This document shows, piece by piece, positions 59,400 to 64,000 of a stretch of DNA of 64,000 nucleotides; the stretch's first letter is position 1; each line of letters opens with the position of its first letter. The stretch lies in assembly GCA_965153455.1 (NCBI GenBank), contig OZ234493.1, positions 32,416,213 through 32,480,212 of the forward strand, written 5' to 3'. Made by a program: the position numbers and the translations under genes. The notes under the pieces are model-generated. The model did not search any database. It saw only the letters and a program-made list of their open reading frames with translations, and had not been told where the DNA came from. The DNA comes from Sphagnum compactum. Its lineage: Eukaryota > Bryophyta > Sphagnopsida > Sphagnales.

Positions 59400-61610
59400 G
59401 AAATGCACTATGTTGGTCATTTTATTATGTAAATGACAACAAGCCAATGGATGTAAAATGTTCTCAATTGATGATATGCATTCTTTGTTATGTTAATCTA
59501 TTTTTAGTATCAAATGCCAAAACATAAGCAAGGAAAGGTTTGATATTGTATAATAGTGCAAATGGAATCATTGCCTTAAAAAAACATGTTTATGCAAACC
59601 ATGGTATGATTGCAAAAATATTTGAAAAAATAAACAATCTAATAAAAGAACCTTATGAGAGACAACTTGCAAAGAAAAGACCTCATGTAAATAGAACCAC
59701 CATCTTTAATTTTTTTAGTACTAAAGATTTTTGTAAAAAATATGATGTGCAACAGTTTTGGGAAGATTTAACTCTTTTAATTATTAAAAACCATTTGTCA
59801 ATGCATCTTATTGAAAGCCAATGGTTAAATAGATTTAATTTACATTTGTGTCCAAAGGTTGTTTTGCCTTTTAGGAAAAAGTTTTCAAGAAAAAGTTTGC
59901 CACAATTGGTGGAAAAAACTAAACAATTATATGTCCTACCTTCTTTGGCAGATTGTTATTTGTAACAAGTGTTGATTTGTGGATGTCAAAATGGGCTTAT
60001 GACATTTTTGCCCTTGTAATTAAATTTTTAGGGGTTCATTGGCAACCAAATAGTATTGCAATTGGGCTTTTAAAAACATTTAATACCTCTAGGCATGCAT
60101 TAGCCAAAAACTTAATTAACTTGTTAGGCAAATATGATTTGAAAAAAAATCATCGTTTATGTTAAAGATGAAGCATCTAATTTAAATACTATGACTATAG
60201 CCTTAAAGTCTGTTGTAAGTTGTGATATTTTAGGTTTAGCAAAAAAATTCAAGGTAGTTATTTTTGCCATGCATTCTTTAAGGCCTATTAGTATGTTTTA
60301 GCTAATGTAAAAGTCTGTAAAGGTTTGAAATATGTATCTATCAAAACTGCCCAATTTAACCTACAAAAATGCATAACTTGGACAAAAAAATCAAGTAAAG
60401 GTAGACAAGAATGGAATAGGGCGTGCACAGATTTGAATCAAAGAAAACTAAGCACTCTAGTTAAAGCAAGGTTATCATCAAAATTTTAATATTTCCTTGT
60501 TTATTATGACTTTTGTTAAGACTTGTTACGATGTAGATATTGATCATTTGCTATTTTTTTTGTAGGTTTGTTAGCATAATCATTCTTTTTCAAAAGGCTT
60601 TACAGTTCAAGAATGTTGTAATGTTTTGTTATAGTAGGCAAAGTTTTGTGAGGATGACAACCAAAGTTCCACCCCTTTTGAGATGGCATATTTGTCAACT
60701 TATTATTGATTGTTTTTCCCCTGTTATAATTGCTTGTGTTCTAAACCAATCTAGAGAACATTAGTTGTTAAGTGATGCCTTTCATTATGCCATTTCCATG
60801 AGCTTGAAATTGAAAGAAGAACTAGAAAATGCACCATCTTTTCAAACCCTAATGGAAACAAAATTTGGTGTGGCACTTGAGTTAATTTTTTTGGCTTCTA
60901 ACATCAAAAAAGAGGTTTGTGGAGTTCTAGATAGTTTTCTTTCTTTCTTGAAGAAATTTGTTGAAAGAAAAACACATAATATGTTAGCTCTAATGTTGGA
61001 CACAAGATTTAAAAGTCTTTGTTTAATGTCTTCTTTCATTGGTCGTGATCAAGGAGTAGCAATTGTTGAGCAATATGATATAATGTCATTATATCCTATG
61101 CTCATGAAATGTTATTATCACTTGCATCCATCGATAAAATTTTGATAATGGTTTTGTTGACCAAAAAATGAATGATGACACTAGTTTGAATATTTTTTAA
61201 ATGACAGCAAGGAGTATTGAGCCATCAAAAGAGCTTGTCAAGGGAGAACTATTGGTTTTTTGACATTATCAATTGAATGTGAAGGAGATCAAGTGTCCAT
61301 TTCAATGGTGAGAGACACATGAAACCATGTTTCCCTCAGTTGGATTTCTTGTTCGTTAGATTTTAGGGATTGTTGGTTCCTAAATAGAGACTAAAAGGAT
61401 CTTTTCCTTGGCTAGAACCCTCATTAATTTGAAAAGATGTCGTTTGTAATAAAAAAACTTAAAGAAATTAATTATTATGAACAAGAATTGGCTCGATGAT
61501 TGCAAAGTTGGTTGTAAATCCCTTTCTAACCTTTTAGAACTTATTGAGATAGATGCAAACCTAGAAAATGAGTTGGAACAATTTGAAAGAGATGAAATTG
61601 TGAATTTTTA
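59400..61610 (+). pseudogene. hAT transposase (RICESLEEPER/Ac-like), inactivated
   Basis: Recognisable pieces in order: a BED-finger-like CILC...HVYANH (59,480-59,600); INNLIKEPYERQLAKK and TTIFNFFST; DLTLLIIKNHLSMHLIESQWL; SVDLWMSKWAYDIFALVIKFLG (from 59,970); IGLLKTFNTSRHALAKNLINLLGKY; then after a shift VKDEASNLNTM; LEELENAPSFQTLMETKFG (60,790-60,860); MLALMLDTRFKSLCLMSSFIG; and a hAT C-terminal dimerisation region with HETMFPSVGFLVR and ETKRIFSLARTLINLKR at about 61,305-61,440. Several in-frame stops and frameshifts are present, so no functional protein. Confidence 0.85.
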
Positions 61611-61942
61611 AAGTACTGAAAATATATTCAAATTTTGTTATTTGTCAAAAATAATAATGTTAAAAACTAACTTTTCCGAAAAAACATATTGGAATTCTTG
61701 GAATCCGGCTTGTGAAAACCGGTCAAAAAAACCAGTTTTTTTCTGGAATTGATGAGAACCGCCAAGGTTAAGAACCAATTTTTCTTTCCTTGGAAAAAAA
61801 GTTGATAGCTGGGATAGTTTTCGTAAGCCCGTTTTTCTTTTTTAAAGTAAGAATCAAGGAGGCGGTTCTCACACATGGCCTTAAAGAACCAAAATCGGCA
61901 ATTCTCTCAAATTAGTGAGAATCACCCAACACTGGCAAGGAC

Positions 61943-64000
61943 CTTGAATAGGGCCGTGTTGAGAATTTGGGTCATGTGCCAGGTCCTCATTCCCAGACTA
62001 GGCCCCTTCTCCATCCTTACCATACACATTCAAACTTTCTAGTAATAGGGGACTAAACCTCACACATAGGAATAGGGCTGGTGTCCTCAAGGATTGCACC
62101 TTATGTGTAAGGCTTCACATGTTTGTGCCAATTATGGTTTGTGAAGTGCCTCATCTTTTTTATGGAAAAGAAAATTTACCCAAGTCTTTGCACATGATAA
62201 TGCCCTTAAATGGGACAAAGCACTCGGGTCCTAGCTCTTGTTGGGCCCCTCCTTTGGGGAGGGGAACGACCCATCCTTGGCCTTATACTACACTTTGGCC
62301 CATCCTTTGACCTTTGTTTTATTAATGGTTTGTTACTCAACACAAGGTACCAACATCAGCTCTCATTGGTGCAATGATTCTAACCCTATCGCTTCTTGGA
62401 TGAAAATGTAATACATCACTCTTCATGGATGAAAAGAGGTCATCTACATATCACAATTATCCCATGCTTAGACTAGTAAATCAGGGTCCCTGAGTTCAAA
62501 TCTAACATTTTTGGGGCGTAATATGGGCCTTTAAGAGAGCTTCATAGAAAAGGTGAAGGTACCGGGCCACTTGGGTGCTCCATTGTATTCTTTGTCCTAT
62601 AGCTAACCATGGTGGTTAGATATGAACTAACCATCCACATGCATCTTATGTATCTAGTAGGCACCAAACACCTTACCTACCTACATAGTAACCACTTACA
62701 TTACCTACCTACTCACTATGATACTTTACCCATTAAGATAGGTAATCAGTTGGGTATATAGTGTGTTGGAAAAAATTGGGAAATTTTTGGATTTTATTTT
62801 TTCTATTGTACATATGACTATTTTTTGCTATTTTTGGGGTGGGGATTTTTTGGGCCAAAAATTTTCAATATAAAAAAAGCCTGCCAAAAAAAAAAGAATT
62901 AATCAATTTAATTGACTTAGCATTGATCGGCCGACCATAATGATTGGCCCATGTGATGATGCGATGGCATTCAAGAGTAAGGATAGGGGAACGATTCATT
63001 CGGCACTCCGTCGTATACATGACAAACATCAGTACGAGATGGGGTTTGTGGGTGGGAGATGCTCTTGTTAAGTCATTTTTTCAAGTATGGCCACACTCAC
63101 CAAAACTTGTCTCTATAATTTAAGTTTAAGCATCGTACCTTTGGCAAATATGATGTCGAAGTATTTATTTATTTATTTATTTGAAAAAAATAAAAGGTTT
63201 AACCATCCCAAATTTTTAAATCCAAATATAAAGAGTAGGCCTTTATGTTTTTTATTTGTAATGTTATCCCATCGGGATAGTGGAAAGACTGGGATATTTG
63301 TATAAAATGACCCGGACCAAAGATGATAGAGATTTTATAGCGATTGGACAGCGATCTCTATGTGAATAGAGTGATAAATGTTACCAGTTTTTTTCTTTCT
63401 ATTTTTCCCCCCAATTTTGTGATATCAAAAAAATTTCCAAAATAATAGCAATCTACACTAGGGGAAGAAAAAAAATATTGAGAAAAGAAACAAATTTTGT
63501 CAAAAAAATCACCAACAAGAGAACAAAACCTCAAGCTATAGAGTTCTAGAGATCACTTCCTCTAAAGTTGGCACAACACAAGCCCAACCTAAACCCTAAA
63601 CATTTGAGCAGTCTGAGTCCAAAGAACTAGGAGCATCTCTCCAGCTGTGGCCAATATGTGACCCTGCAAGAATATTTCTCACACCCAAGTTCAGTTATTT
63701 TACTTTTTTCCAACCCCATCCATAAAACTAGAACTGGGACTGCAAATAGGTGGGAGACTACTAATAGCAAACCACTTGGACCAATCATTATGATTGTCCA
63801 TTTAGAAACAGGGAGCTGCTGTCAGATCATCATATTCATTACAAACCTCTTCTCTCTCTCGCAGGTGTTAGGTATTTTTTGTGCCTTTTACCCGCCTCAG
63901 CAAATTGTCCAAAAATGAATGCTGGGAGAAAACCATTTTGCTGAGCCAAATCAACATGTTTTGACTTTTCTTCATCCAATGTTAATTTGCAGGTTCACAT
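61943..64000. other. Spacer with simple repeats
   Basis: Contains the inverse copy of the dispersed repeat (62,335-62,465), a tRNA-like B-box word AGTTCAAATCT near 62,490, an ACCTACC tract (about 62,670-62,715), ATTT repeats (about 63,160-63,182) and poly-A/T. CATAATGATTGG words occur at 62,936 (+) and inverted near 63,785, and also near 39,940. A CAG acceptor-like site lies at the very right edge (63,990), but no exon can be called. Confidence 0.5.
62335..62465 (-). repeat. Dispersed repeat family, copy 5
   Basis: The minus strand reads CTCTTTTCATCCATGAAGAG, then CATTTTCATCCAAGAAGCG, ATAGGGTTAGAATCATTG, CACCAATGAGAGC and TTGGTACC, the same order as the copies at 55.9-56.4 kb. Confidence 0.75.

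Larger units (their letters stand above)
57905..61934 (+). mobile_element. Full-length hAT (Ac-like) element with TIRs and 8 bp target duplication
   Basis: The left end CATTGTTGGGTAGTTCTCAC and the reverse complement of the right end CAGTGTTGGGTGATTCTCAC match at 17 of 20 positions. The flanks are GTAAGGAC (57,897-57,904) and GCAAGGAC (61,935-61,942), an 8 bp target duplication with one change, which is the hallmark of the hAT superfamily. The 4,030 bp body holds a subterminal region with a 33 bp tandem array (58.26-58.66 kb) and a decayed transposase (59.4-61.6 kb). The transposase is broken by stops and shifts, so the element cannot move by itself. Confidence 0.88.

Overview
This window is nuclear DNA of a land plant. 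All eight recognisable protein genes are split by GT-AG introns or carry plant-only domains. They include a minor photosystem II antenna gene (LHCB6/CP24), which is known essentially from embryophytes, a nucleus-encoded plastid ribosomal protein (bL31c), a plant-type MscS-like channel, a plant actin-binding SCAB protein and a MAKR/BKI1-like protein. Gene spacing (eight genes in 64 kb), short introns, AT-rich spacers and decayed transposons fit a moderately compact genome. Species cannot be fixed from sequence alone; a non-seed plant such as a moss is possible but unproven.

Layout. 1.6-5.1 kb (+): tail-anchored UBC32/33/34-type E2. 6.6-8.6 kb (+): dead hAT-like transposase. 9-12.5 kb: short-period repeats and a tRNA-like SINE candidate. 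12.6-14.4 kb: a ~71 bp tandem satellite with a higher-order dimer. 15.7-20.4 kb (+): MSL channel. 22.1-22.8 kb (+): bL31c. 24.3-27.0 kb (-): DCAF8-like WD40 protein, divergent from THG1 (28.6-31.3 kb, +). THG1 converges on SCAB (32.8-37.7 kb, -). 39.3-43.2 kb: decayed Copia element (-) with a nested inverted-repeat insertion. 44.4-45.6 kb: duplications and a fold-back element. 45.8-46.3 kb: minisatellite directly 3' of LHCB6 (46.4-47.3 kb, -). 48.8-50.1 kb (-): second copy of the first hAT family. 52.8-53.3 kb: minisatellite abutting the stop codon of the MAKR/BKI1-like gene (53.3-55.2 kb, -). 57.9-61.9 kb: full-length but dead hAT element with terminal inverted repeats and a near-perfect 8 bp target duplication. 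45-62 kb also holds a five-copy dispersed repeat family.

The genes form no pathway cluster; they are ordinary housekeeping, plastid and signalling genes. The notable content is in the repeats: three independent tandem arrays with 55-75 bp units sit next to genes (two start at the stop codon, one lies upstream of a gene), and several mobile elements have readable ends. Exon coordinates below were derived by hand from splice signals, reading-frame phase and remembered family conservation; no alignment was run.
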